From assembly GCF_000518985.1 (NCBI RefSeq), contig NZ_JAEQ01000001.1, positions 310,001-374,000 on the forward strand: 64,000 nt of DNA, given 5' to 3'. The notes under the pieces are model-generated. The model was not told the DNA's origin. It worked only from the letters and a program-made list of their open reading frames with translations, and ran no database searches. Made by a program: the position numbers and the translations under genes. This document shows, in pieces, positions 56,574 to 64,000 of the stretch; the first letter of the stretch is position 1; each line of letters begins with the position of its first letter. The stretch comes from Chelativorans sp. J32. Lineage in GTDB: Bacteria; Pseudomonadota; Alphaproteobacteria; Rhizobiales; Rhizobiaceae.

Positions 56574-57713
56574 TCAGCGATCCTTCGGGTCCAGAGCGTC
56601 GCGCAGGCCGTCGCCCAGGAAATTGAGGGCGAAGAGCAGCAGTGTCAGCGCGATCGAGGGGTAGAGCAGCATATAAGGGGCGCTTCGCATGTTGCGGGCA
56701 CCTTCGGAGATGAGCACGCCGAGGCTCGTCAGTGGTTCCTGCACGCCGAGACCGAGGAAGGACAGGAAGCTTTCGAGCAGGATCACCTTCGGGATGAGCA
56801 GCGTCATATAGATGATCACCGGTCCCAGCGTGTTGGGGATGATGTGCCGGCGCAGGATGCCGCCGGAACTCACGCCGAGCGCTTCGGCCGCTTGCACGAA
56901 TTCGCGTCGCCTGAGCGAAATGGTTTGACCCCGCACGATACGTGCCATGTCGAGCCATTCCACCGCCCCCACCGCAATGAACATGAGCACGACATTGCGC
57001 CCGAAGAAGACGACGAGCAGGATCGCAAAGAAGGTGAAGGGGAGGGCGTAGAGAATGTCCACCACGCGCATCATGACATTGTCCACCCGCCCGCCGAGGA
57101 AGCCCGCCGTCGCTCCCCAGGCGACGCCGATGATCAGCGCCACGCCGGTGGCGAGTGCGCCGATCATCAGCGAGATACGGATGGAAATCAGAATGCGGGC
57201 AAGCAGGTCGCGCCCGTTGCCATCCGTGCCGAAGATGAAGCGTAGCCGCTCCACATCCGCTTCCATCACTACCGAGCGCCCATCCGCGCTGGTTTCCGTA
57301 ATGCGCGCATTGGAGAAAATGTCGGAGCGGTCGAGATAACGCGTCACGCGCGGATCGATCTCGCGTTCGGACGAGGCTTCCACGCGCAGCGTATTCCCGT
57401 CGACCTCAATGGAGTTGATGTCGAGCCGCGTACGGGCAAGCACGTTTTCGGCCTGCGGAACGATCTCGTCCTCCCGCGGATAAGCCTCCAGGCTCGCCGG
57501 CACGCGCACATAATCCGGATAAACCGTCGCGTAATGGTGTGGTGAAATCATCGGCCCGAAAAGACCGGCAAGGATATAGACGACGAGAATGACGAGGCTC
57601 GCCATAGCGGCCTTGTTGCGGCGTAGCCGCATCATGGCCGTTGCCCAGAGCGAACGGCCTTTTACGGGTGCTCCGGCGGCCACCTCGGGCGTGTTTGTTG
57701 CAATGTCAGTCAT
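56574..57713 (-). CDS. Peptide ABC transporter permease, OppC/YejE type
   Basis: 379-residue inner-membrane permease. An N-terminal cytoplasmic start (GRSLWATAMMRLRRNKAAMASL) is followed by the first helix, a long periplasmic loop (about 60-165), then the BPD_transp_1 core with five helices and the EAA-type loop (EFVQAAEALGVSSGGILRRHIIPN). The long loop between helices one and two is typical of the YejE branch rather than plain OppC. It overlaps the OppB-like gene by eight bases. Confidence 0.92.
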   Translation of the reverse strand: MTDIATNTPEVAAGAPVKGRSLWATAMMRLRRNKAAMASLVILVVYILAGLFGPMISPHHYATVYPDYVRVPASLEAYPREDEIVPQAENVLARTRLDINSIEVDGNTLRVEASSEREIDPRVTRYLDRSDIFSNARITETSADGRSVVMEADVERLRFIFGTDGNGRDLLARILISIRISLMIGALATGVALIIGVAWGATAGFLGGRVDNVMMRVVDILYALPFTFFAILLVVFFGRNVVLMFIAVGAVEWLDMARIVRGQTISLRRREFVQAAEALGVSSGGILRRHIIPNTLGPVIIYMTLLIPKVILLESFLSFLGLGVQEPLTSLGVLISEGARNMRSAPYMLLYPSIALTLLLFALNFLGDGLRDALDPKDR

Positions 57714-58629
57714 AGCGCACTCTTGGATCCAGGGCGGCGTAGATCAGGTCCACGACCAGATTGAAGACCACGACGAAGACAGCGATGATGATCACCGTTC
57801 CCATCACCAGCGTGTAGTCGCGGTTGAGCGCACCCTGCACGAAGTAGCGGCCGATGCCCGGAAGCCCAAAAATGGTTTCCACAACCACCGAGCCCGTCAG
57901 CAATGCCGCGGCGGCGGGCCCAAGATAGGAGACCACCGGCAGGCAGGCGGCGCGCATGGCGTGAACGATCACCACCATCCGCGCGGGGAGTCCGTAGGCG
58001 CGGGCGGTGCGGACATGGTCCGACCTTAGCGCCTCGATCATCGACCCACGAATAAGCCGTGCGATGACGGCCACCTGCGGCAGCGCCAGCGTTATTACCG
58101 GCAGAAGCATGTTGGCGGGGCCGCCATTGCCCCAGCCGCCGGCCGGCAACAGGCTCAGCCATACGCCGAAAACGAGTGACAGGAGTGGCGCGACGACGAA
58201 ATTCGGCACCGTGATGCCAAAGGTGGCGACCGCCGTCACCCCGTAATCAACCCAGGAATTCTGGCGCAGCGCCGCGATGGTGCCGAGCACCGAGCCGATC
58301 AGCAAGGCCAGGAGCAGCGCCGTCGCGCCGAGCTGGATGGAGATCGGCAATCCGCTGCCGAGAAGCTGCTGTACGGAGAAGTCGCGATAAATGAAGCTCG
58401 GCCCCAGATCGCCACGTGCGAGATTGCCGAGATAATAGAGATACTGCTCCCATAGGGGACGATCGAGGTGGAAGACCCGGTTCAGGTTCTCCAACACCTT
58501 CGCTTCCAGCGCGCGCTCGCGGTCGAACGGACCGCCAGGCGCTACCCGCATCAGGAAGAAGGATAGCGTGATGATAAGAAATAGCGTCGGGATCGCCCCG
58601 AGGAGGCGCCGCAAAACATAGCCAAACAT
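57706..58629 (-). CDS. Peptide ABC transporter permease, OppB/YejB type
   Basis: 307-residue permease with six predicted helices. The N terminus MFGYVLRRLLGAIPTLFLIITLSFFLMR is characteristic of OppB/DppB proteins, as is the APGGPFDRERAL loop. The BPD_transp_1 domain carries the EAA loop (HVRTARAYGLPARMVVIVHAMR). It overlaps the downstream OppC-like gene by eight bases. A strong hairpin separates it from the binding-protein gene. Confidence 0.92.
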   Translation of the reverse strand: MFGYVLRRLLGAIPTLFLIITLSFFLMRVAPGGPFDRERALEAKVLENLNRVFHLDRPLWEQYLYYLGNLARGDLGPSFIYRDFSVQQLLGSGLPISIQLGATALLLALLIGSVLGTIAALRQNSWVDYGVTAVATFGITVPNFVVAPLLSLVFGVWLSLLPAGGWGNGGPANMLLPVITLALPQVAVIARLIRGSMIEALRSDHVRTARAYGLPARMVVIVHAMRAACLPVVSYLGPAAAALLTGSVVVETIFGLPGIGRYFVQGALNRDYTLVMGTVIIIAVFVVVFNLVVDLIYAALDPRVRYD

Positions 58630-58650
58630 CGGCCGTCACTCTCGGTTGCA

Positions 58651-58683
58651 TTCCGGAGCCGCACGTTCTGCACGGCTCCGGAA
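58651..58683. other. Intercistronic hairpin between oppA-like and oppB-like genes
   Basis: Perfect 11-base stem TTCCGGAGCCG/CGGCTCCGGAA with an 11-base loop and no T tract, seven bases after the binding-protein stop. Such structures in transporter operons typically protect the 3' end of the binding-protein mRNA and lower downstream expression. Confidence 0.65.
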
Positions 58684-58689
58684 CGGGAT

Positions 58690-60291
58690 CTATTCGGAAA
58701 TGCTCATCCAGCGCGTGGCGTGAGCGTTCTGAATATTGTCCTCCCAGCCCTTGAGCTTGGGCGAGACGAGCGACATGGAGGAATAATAGAGCATCGAGAT
58801 GACGGCAGCATCTTTAACCAGCAGGGCTTCTGCCTGACGCAGGATTTCCTCGCGCTTGGCAAGGTCGCTTTCGGCTGCCGCCTGATCCATCAGCTTGTCG
58901 TATTCCGGATTCTCGTATTTGGAATAGTTGAAGCCGGTATTGTCGCTTTCCCACAGCTGAAGGAAGTTGACCGGGTCCGAGAAGTCGCCGATCCAGCCCG
59001 CGCGCGCCACTTCGTAGTCGTCGCTGTCGCGAAGATGCGAGTAGTGCGCCGAGCCGTCGCGGACGTTGAAGGTGACGTTGACGCCAAGCGGCTTCCACAT
59101 GTCGGCAATGGCCGTCGCCGTGTTCTTGTGGTTTTCGCCCGCGCTATACGAAATCTCCAGCTCCAGAGGATTGTCGGGGCCGAACCCCGCCTCCTTCATG
59201 AGCGCGATCGCCTGGTCTTCCTTGTCGAGCGGATCGAGATCGGCCCATTCCACCTTGGGGCCGCCGCCTTCGTAATTGCCGATTCCCGGCGGCACGAAGG
59301 TGTAGGCCGGCAGCATGGCGCCCGACCAGATCTCGTTGGCTATGAACTCGCGGTCGACCATCATCGAGAGCGCTTGGCGAACCCGGGGATCCTTCAGGTC
59401 GTCCCTCTTGTTGTTGAGCGCGTAATAATAGGTGCCGAGATATGGCACCACATGCACCTGCTCGCCGAGGCGATCTTTTAGTGACTGGAGTTGCTCTGCG
59501 GGCAGGTCGGAGCAGCTCAGCACTTCGCCCGCCTCGAAGCGGCGCACGCAGGTCGCGCGCTCCTCGAATGGCACGAACTCGACCCGGTCGATCGCCACCT
59601 TGTCGGCCTCGCGGAATTCGGGGTTCTTCTCCAGCACCACCTTGTCGTTCGGCACGAAGGAGACGAGCTTGTATGGTCCATTGGTGACCATATTCTCCGG
59701 CTTTACGAAGTCCGAGCCGAATTTCTCCACGCTCGCCTTGTGCACCGGATAGCTCGTCTGGTGCGTGAGAAGCTGGAGGAAATAGGGCGTCGGGTTCTCC
59801 AGCGTGATCTCCAGTGTCTTGTCGTCAACGGCCTTGACGCCAAGTTCGCTTGGCTGGAGCTCGCCCTTGTTCACCTTCTCCCCGTTCTTGATGACGTAGA
59901 GCATGTTGGCGTATTTCGCGCCGGTCTCCGGATTGAGGATGCGCTGGTAGGAGAAGACGAAGTCTTCCGCCGTCACCGGATCGCCGTTCGACCACTTTGC
60001 GTCCCGCAGCTTGAACGTCCAGGTGAGCCCGTCATCGGACGTTTCCCAGCTTTCGGCAACGCCTGGGATCACCTCCGCCTTGGCGCTATAGATCACCAGT
60101 CCCTCGTAGAGGTCGCGTAGGATGTTCGCCTCGGCGATCGTCGAGGTCTTGTGCTGATCCAGCGTTTCGGGATTGGCATCGTTGCCGCGCACATAGGTCA
60201 CCTGGGCGAGCGCTGTGCTGGCGCCTGCAAACACCCCGGCCACCAAGAGGGCGCCGGCCACCAGCGGCCGGATTCCTGCCATTCTCAACAT
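58690..60291 (-). CDS. Periplasmic oligopeptide-binding protein (SBP_bac_5, OppA-like)
   Basis: 533-residue exported binding protein. From ATG 60291 (with GGGAG seven bases upstream) the signal peptide runs to about residue 29 (GASTALA before QVTYV). The SBP_bac_5 fold shows NDANPETLDQHKTSTIAEANILRD, SWETSDDGLTWTFKLRDAKWSNGDPV and YFLQLLTHQTSYPVHK. Two cysteines (ATCV and LSCSD) may form a disulfide. First gene of a four-gene peptide-uptake operon. An in-frame ATG lies at 60321. Confidence 0.94.
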   Translation of the reverse strand: MLRMAGIRPLVAGALLVAGVFAGASTALAQVTYVRGNDANPETLDQHKTSTIAEANILRDLYEGLVIYSAKAEVIPGVAESWETSDDGLTWTFKLRDAKWSNGDPVTAEDFVFSYQRILNPETGAKYANMLYVIKNGEKVNKGELQPSELGVKAVDDKTLEITLENPTPYFLQLLTHQTSYPVHKASVEKFGSDFVKPENMVTNGPYKLVSFVPNDKVVLEKNPEFREADKVAIDRVEFVPFEERATCVRRFEAGEVLSCSDLPAEQLQSLKDRLGEQVHVVPYLGTYYYALNNKRDDLKDPRVRQALSMMVDREFIANEIWSGAMLPAYTFVPPGIGNYEGGGPKVEWADLDPLDKEDQAIALMKEAGFGPDNPLELEISYSAGENHKNTATAIADMWKPLGVNVTFNVRDGSAHYSHLRDSDDYEVARAGWIGDFSDPVNFLQLWESDNTGFNYSKYENPEYDKLMDQAAAESDLAKREEILRQAEALLVKDAAVISMLYYSSMSLVSPKLKGWEDNIQNAHATRWMSISE

Positions 60292-60784
60292 GATTGAACT
60301 CCCATCACTTTTCGCGTTCATGTTCTTGTTGCTTGCTTGGAACGCGCCGTCAGCTGCTGCTGCCATCCCCTCCGTCTAGCATGCGTCTGGCCGCTCACAG
60401 GCGACCGAGTGGTGTTGTTTTTCAGGAAGAGATCGCCATCGGGCGCGGCGGCAGGGAAGTTGCCGGAAGGAGCTGCCGCTTTCGCCAATCTCGTCGGTCG
60501 AAAACGCGGATTGCATTTCCTTCTGTTCCCCCTCCGCTCTTGGTTCTTGGTTCGCGCGGGTCAAGGCCGCGCGTCAATGAGCCAGTGAAGGCATGATTAG
60601 GCATGGAAATGACGCGTACGTCAAATGGAATTAGGACTCGTCCAAAGGTGGCAAGAACGTGCCGGGAAGAGGCGGTTCGCTCGCAATAAACTTTCGGCCC
60701 ACCCGGTGTCTCTGCACAGATATGTTGCAAACGGCAAACTAGCCCACCTTGCGGGATAGCCAAAGCTGAAGGAACCATGGGGAG
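60292..60784. other. Intergenic region between the binding-protein gene and tRNA-Thr
   Basis: 493 bases without a supportable gene. It should hold the opp promoter. A short palindrome TGACG-CGTA-CGTCA lies at 60610-60623. The tRNA 3' end faces this side, but no repeated copy of it and no integrase remnant was seen. Confidence 0.5.
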
Positions 60785-60860
60785 TGGTGCCGCATGCCGG
60801 ACTCGAACCAGCGACCCCATCATTACGAATGACGTGCTCTACCAACTGAGCTAATGCGGC
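60785..60860 (-). tRNA. tRNA-Thr (anticodon CGU)
   Basis: 76-base tRNA including an encoded CCA end. The acceptor stem GCCGCAT/ATGCGGC pairs fully. The D arm (GCTC...GAGC) and T arm (GCTGG-TTCGAGT-CCGGC) are canonical. The anticodon stem CGTCA/TGATG encloses the loop TTCGTAA, giving anticodon CGU, which reads the threonine codon ACG. Confidence 0.95.
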
Positions 60861-61180
60861 AAAGGCCAAAGGCCATCGGTGCCCGGCTGATACAGACATT
60901 GTGTCGGAATATCAAGAGAAAGAGTCGCGCTCGGCCCCTCGTTTTTCTGGTGTTGTTCATAACACCAGGCGCCGCCATTCCGGCGCAATCAACGGCTGCT
61001 GGCGAGCGTGCACAACTTCGCTTCAAGAGGGGTCGAAAGCTTCCACAGCTTGGGTTTTCGCATAACGGCTCGAGTATTTGCTGATATATCTGGCCGTTTC
61101 GTAGCCTCGATGCGGTTCGTTGAGCGACATCCTGACTTCATTTCAGGCCGAACACAACTCGGATCACAGCGAGGGATCTC
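60861..61180. other. Region between tRNA-Thr and the omptin-like gene
   Basis: 320 bases with no gene supported. It carries the tRNA promoter on the minus strand and the omptin-like promoter on the plus strand. A six-base inverted repeat AACGGC/GCCGTT frames an AT-rich stretch at about 61064-61099 and could be an operator; no consensus is recognised. Confidence 0.45.
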
Positions 61181-62137
61181 ATGGACAGACGTAATTTGTA
61201 TTACGCAGGCGTTCTGGTTCTCTATCTCTATCAGCCCACTGCAACGGCCCATGCCGCAGATCCGGTTCTGTTCGGCGCGTTCGGGGAGGACGACAGGGTG
61301 CGTGTAGCCCTGGAGGTGGGCTATCTGAGCGCCAGGGCGAAAGAGTATCTCTACGACAATGGCCGAACGGTAAGCGAGCTCATCTGGGACGTCAATTCAG
61401 CTGCAAGCATCACCGGTCGCGCCGAAATGAGCATGAGCCCGCGGTGGCAGCTCTCCGGCTCGGCCACGATTGGAATCAACTACGACAACTTCATGGTCGA
61501 GTACGATTGGCTGACGGACTCGCCAGACTGGTCCGACCGGTCGCTTTCATGGGACACGCGGCTCGATCATTATGTCGCGGTCGACGCCGGGGCAAGCTAC
61601 GCTTTCTGGAAAACCTATAACACGACGATGAAGGCCATCGGCGGCTTACGGTATACCGACATCAAGATGAGCACTTATGGCGGTGAATATATCTACACAC
61701 CCGAGGGCGGCGATTTTCGTAGCGAAGTCGGCAACTTTCCCGATGGCGAACGCGGCATCACCTACCGCCAGAGGCTCCCGGTCATCTATGGAGGGCTGGG
61801 TGCAGCGCGGCAGTTCGGCAGCCTCCATCTCGACGCGAGTGTCCTTGGCGGCTTGACCGTCTGGGCTCGGGATAAGGACAATCACTGGAATAGAGCAGCC
61901 GTCTACAAGGCAGATTTCGACTCGAGACCCTATCTGGCCCTGCAGATGCGCGCGAGCGTGCCCGTAACGGACAGGGGAGAAGCGGTCCTGTCGGCCCGCT
62001 ACGAGAAGCATTTCCGTATGAGAGGCGATCTCCACATAACAGATTTCAGCGATGGTACTAGCTCGTCGGGGAGGGACGGCGCGGGAGCCTCGCTGCAAAC
62101 GATCAATGTAGGGATTGGCTTGAAGTTCCGGTTCTAA
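61181..62137 (+). CDS. Omptin-like outer-membrane protease candidate
   Basis: 318-residue exported protein; GAGGG lies five bases before the ATG, and the signal peptide ends near residue 25 (TATAHA). It matches OmpT/Pla-type omptins: NGRTVSELIWDVNSAA corresponds to OmpT GGRKVSQLDWKFNNAA, GGEYIYTPEGGDFRSEVGNF to the OmpT GGSYIYSSEEG region, and FPDGERGITYRQRL to FPNGERAIGYKQRF. The catalytic pair Asp210/His212 of OmpT corresponds to Asp233 and His235 (DKDNHW) and Asp85 to Asp109, but OmpT Asp83 is Glu107. The protein ends in the outer-membrane-type aromatic residue (LKFRF). Omptins cut between basic residues and need lipopolysaccharide; activity here is not certain. Confidence 0.82.
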   Translation: MDRRNLYYAGVLVLYLYQPTATAHAADPVLFGAFGEDDRVRVALEVGYLSARAKEYLYDNGRTVSELIWDVNSAASITGRAEMSMSPRWQLSGSATIGINYDNFMVEYDWLTDSPDWSDRSLSWDTRLDHYVAVDAGASYAFWKTYNTTMKAIGGLRYTDIKMSTYGGEYIYTPEGGDFRSEVGNFPDGERGITYRQRLPVIYGGLGAARQFGSLHLDASVLGGLTVWARDKDNHWNRAAVYKADFDSRPYLALQMRASVPVTDRGEAVLSARYEKHFRMRGDLHITDFSDGTSSSGRDGAGASLQTINVGIGLKFRF

Positions 62138-62282
62138 GGCAACCTCCGCCTTGCGTGGCACCTCTGCCGGACATCCTTGGTCCCCTCTATTAGAGGTTAT
62201 GGACTCCTGACGTTCCTGAGGTAAGCTCAAAGGAAGCCGGCACATATGCAGCCGGCGCGAGGCGGAACTCAGGAGGAGACGC

Positions 62283-62768
62283 ATGGCGGATATTTCAATG
62301 GTTATCAATGGCCGCGAGGTGCGCGGCAGCGTCGAGGACCGCACGCTGCTCGTCCATTTCCTTCGCGAACACCAGGGTCTGACCGGTACCCATGTGGGAT
62401 GCGACACGTCCCAATGCGGTGCCTGCGTCGTGCATGTGGATGGCAAGGCCGTGAAGTCCTGCACCATGCTCGCCGCGCAGGCCTCGGGCAGCGAAGTCAC
62501 GACGATCGAGGGCTTGGCGAAGGACGGCCATTTGCACCCGGTCCAGGCGGCCTTCAAGGAGCATCATGGTCTACAGTGCGGGTTCTGCACGCCTGGCATG
62601 ATCATGGCGGCGGTCGATATGATTCGTCGTTATCCGGGAGGACTGGACGAGAAGACGGTGCGTGCCGAGCTGGAGGGCAATATCTGCCGCTGCACTGGCT
62701 ATCACAATATCGTGAAGGCGGTTTTGGCCGCCTCTGAAGCGATGAGCAAGCCAGCGGTTGCTGCCTAA
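62283..62768 (+). CDS. Molybdenum hydroxylase small subunit, two [2Fe-2S] clusters (CoxS-type)
   Basis: 161-residue electron-transfer subunit of a xanthine-oxidase/CO-dehydrogenase-family enzyme. The plant-ferredoxin-type cluster uses Cys40, Cys45, Cys48 and Cys60 ([11 protein letters not shown] and SCTM). The second cluster uses Cys99, Cys102, Cys135 and Cys137 (QCGFCTPGM and ICRCTGY). AGGAGG lies six bases before the ATG. The large-subunit gene follows after 122 bases. The assignment to CO oxidation cannot be made from this subunit. Confidence 0.93.
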   Translation: MADISMVINGREVRGSVEDRTLLVHFLREHQGLTGTHVGCDTSQCGACVVHVDGKAVKSCTMLAAQASGSEVTTIEGLAKDGHLHPVQAAFKEHHGLQCGFCTPGMIMAAVDMIRRYPGGLDEKTVRAELEGNICRCTGYHNIVKAVLAASEAMSKPAVAA

Positions 62769-62890
62769 GGCGGTGGGGCACTTGGGCAGTATACGAGACT
62801 ATAGGGTGCGGGCGGGCAATGAAACGGTTTCGGTCTTACCCTCCGGCTTGCGCTCCTATTCCACTACTGCCCTGATCTCGGGAGGAACAT

Positions 62891-64000
62891 ATGGGAATCG
62901 AAGGTATCGGCGCGCGGGTTGCGCGTAAGGAAGACAAGCGCTTCGTCACCGGTCTCGGCCGTTATGTGGACGATATGGTCGTCCCCGGCATGAAATACGC
63001 GGTATTCGTTCGTAGCCCGCACGCCCATGCGGCGATTAGGAGCATCGACACCTCAGCGGCGAAGACCATGCCGGGCGTAATCGGCGTGCTCACGGGGCCG
63101 GAGCTGAAGAGCGACGGGATCGGCAACCTGATCTGCGGCTGGATGATCCATTCCAAGGACGGCAGTCCCATGAAGATGGGCGCATGGTCGCCGCTTGCCA
63201 CGGACAAGGTGCGCTATGTGGGCGATGCAGTCGCCATCGTCGTGGCCGAAAGCCGCAGCCTGGCGCGAGACGCAGCCGAGGCCGTGGCGGTCGAATATGA
63301 TGAACTTCCCGCCGTGACGGATGCCGTGAAGGCATTGGAGGCCGGCGCGCCGCAAATTCACCCGGAAGCCGCGAACAACCTGATCTATGATTGGGAACTC
63401 GGCGATGCCGCGGCCACGGATCAGGCGATCGCGGGCGCGGCGCATGTCACCCGGATGCGGATCGTCAACAACCGGCTGATTCCCAACGCCATTGAGCCGC
63501 GCGCCGCTCTCGGCCACTATAATCCAGCGGAAGACCATTTCACCCTCTGGACGACGAGCCAGAACCCGCATGTGGCACGTCTCGTCATGAGCGCGTTCTA
63601 CAATGTCGCGCCCGAGAACAAGCTGCGCGTCATCGCGCCGGATGTCGGCGGCGGCTTTGGTTCCAAGATTTATATCTATCCCGAGGAAGTCGTCTGCCTC
63701 TGGGCGTCCAAGCGCACGGGTGTGCCCGTGAAGTGGGTTGCAGACCGTACCGAGAGCTTCCTCTGCGATGCGCATGGGCGCGACCACGTCACCGAGGTGG
63801 CGATGGCGTTCGATACGGACAATCGTGTCGTGGGCCTGAAGGTGGACACGATTGCCAATTTCGGCGCTTATATGTCGCTCTTTTCCTCATGCGTGCCGAC
63901 CTATCTCTACGCCACGCTTCTATCTGGCCAATATGCGTTCCCGCATATCCACTGCAATGTGCGGGCCGTTTACACGAACACAGCGCCAGTGGATGCCTAT
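62891..64000 (+). CDS. Molybdenum hydroxylase large (molybdopterin-binding) subunit, partial
   Basis: First 370 codons; the gene runs off the window end. GGGAGG is just upstream of the ATG. The N terminus (GIGARVARKEDKRFVTGLGRYVDD) and the a/b-hammerhead domain (VRYVGDAVAIVVAESRSLARDAAEAV) are typical of CoxL-like proteins. The molybdenum-cofactor domain begins with NAIEPRAALGHYNP and PDVGGGFGSK. The last residues before the edge are NTAPVDAY, exactly where form I CoxL would continue as AYxCSFR and form II as AYRGAGR, so the decisive motif is cut off. The preceding PVD fits form II-type enzymes better. Confidence 0.9.
   Translation, partial: MGIEGIGARVARKEDKRFVTGLGRYVDDMVVPGMKYAVFVRSPHAHAAIRSIDTSAAKTMPGVIGVLTGPELKSDGIGNLICGWMIHSKDGSPMKMGAWSPLATDKVRYVGDAVAIVVAESRSLARDAAEAVAVEYDELPAVTDAVKALEAGAPQIHPEAANNLIYDWELGDAAATDQAIAGAAHVTRMRIVNNRLIPNAIEPRAALGHYNPAEDHFTLWTTSQNPHVARLVMSAFYNVAPENKLRVIAPDVGGGFGSKIYIYPEEVVCLWASKRTGVPVKWVADRTESFLCDAHGRDHVTEVAMAFDTDNRVVGLKVDTIANFGAYMSLFSSCVPTYLYATLLSGQYAFPHIHCNVRAVYTNTAPVDAY

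Noticed and set aside
60292-62282. Genomic island inserted at tRNA-Thr
   Set aside because: Insertions normally lie at the tRNA 3' end, which faces the opp side. No integrase, no repeated tRNA end and no mobile gene was seen; the omptin-like gene is on the 5' side.
1-64000. CRISPR arrays, insertion sequences, prophage or toxin-antitoxin modules
   Set aside because: No regularly spaced repeats, transposase, integrase or phage structural gene was recognised on either strand.

Overview
The window reads as a chromosomal segment of an alphaproteobacterium, most likely Hyphomicrobiales (Rhizobiales), close to the Phyllobacteriaceae (Mesorhizobium/Chelativorans type). This is inferred from the high GC content, the mutM - enoyl-CoA hydratase - rpsT - dnaA order, a GcrA cell-cycle regulator, a PodJ-like polar organiser, class I lysyl-tRNA synthetase, a stand-alone CpaC-type N-domain protein and the TauE/TIGR02186 pair. 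No phage, insertion sequence, transposase or CRISPR array was recognised. Nearly all of the window is ordinary, densely packed chromosome.

Layout. 1-4.6 kb: ubiE (3' part), ubiB, recR, an MltB-type lytic transglycosylase and a lipoprotein with three Kazal-like domains. 4.7-7.6 kb: an accessory Tad/Flp pilus locus (cpaA and flp on the minus strand; a CpaC N-domain protein and two TadE-like pseudopilins on the plus strand). 7.7-16.6 kb: deoB-mutM, enoyl-CoA hydratase, rpsT, dnaA, dnaN-recF and a MoeB/ThiF-like protein. A 0.7 kb dnaA upstream region carries a consensus DnaA box, and an intrinsic terminator separates dnaA from dnaN. 16.6-24 kb: rpe, coxG, a D-xylonate dehydratase-like gene, the overlapping argD-argF-hslO operon and divergent gcrA, whose upstream region is rich in GANTC (CcrM) sites. 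24-30.7 kb: phoR and phoU without pst genes, ppk2, a GspE_N/GT2 glycosyltransferase fusion, an orphan periplasmic binding protein and a TerB-like protein. 30.9-33.3 kb: lysS (class I) and an S24/HTH regulator.

33.3-40.6 kb is a fatty-acid beta-oxidation block (fadE, fadA, fadB, thioesterase, DsbA-type isomerase). It has its own MerR-family regulator and a perfect 9+4+9 inverted repeat in the fadE promoter region. 40.9-46.6 kb: a PodJ-like protein, then a TauE-type exporter with its TIGR02186 partner. 46.6-53.7 kb: the ligase-associated DNA-repair set (PdeM phosphoesterase, Lhr-core helicase, beta-CASP exonuclease, ATP-dependent ligase) split into two divergent pairs around a methyltransferase. 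53.8-60.3 kb: a membrane protein behind a consensus CtrA box, then a complete Opp-type peptide ABC operon. 60.8-64 kb: tRNA-Thr(CGU), an omptin-like outer-membrane protease candidate, and the small and large subunits of a molybdenum hydroxylase (the large one cut by the window end).

Functional threads are cell-cycle control (DnaA, GcrA, PodJ, a CtrA box, GANTC sites), replication and repair (dnaA, dnaN, recF, recR, mutM, the Lhr-core set), phosphate/polyphosphate, beta-oxidation and the cell envelope. No clearly undescribed multi-gene system was found. The items most worth a second look are the omptin-like protein with a changed catalytic residue, the triple Kazal lipoprotein, and the fad-operon operator.
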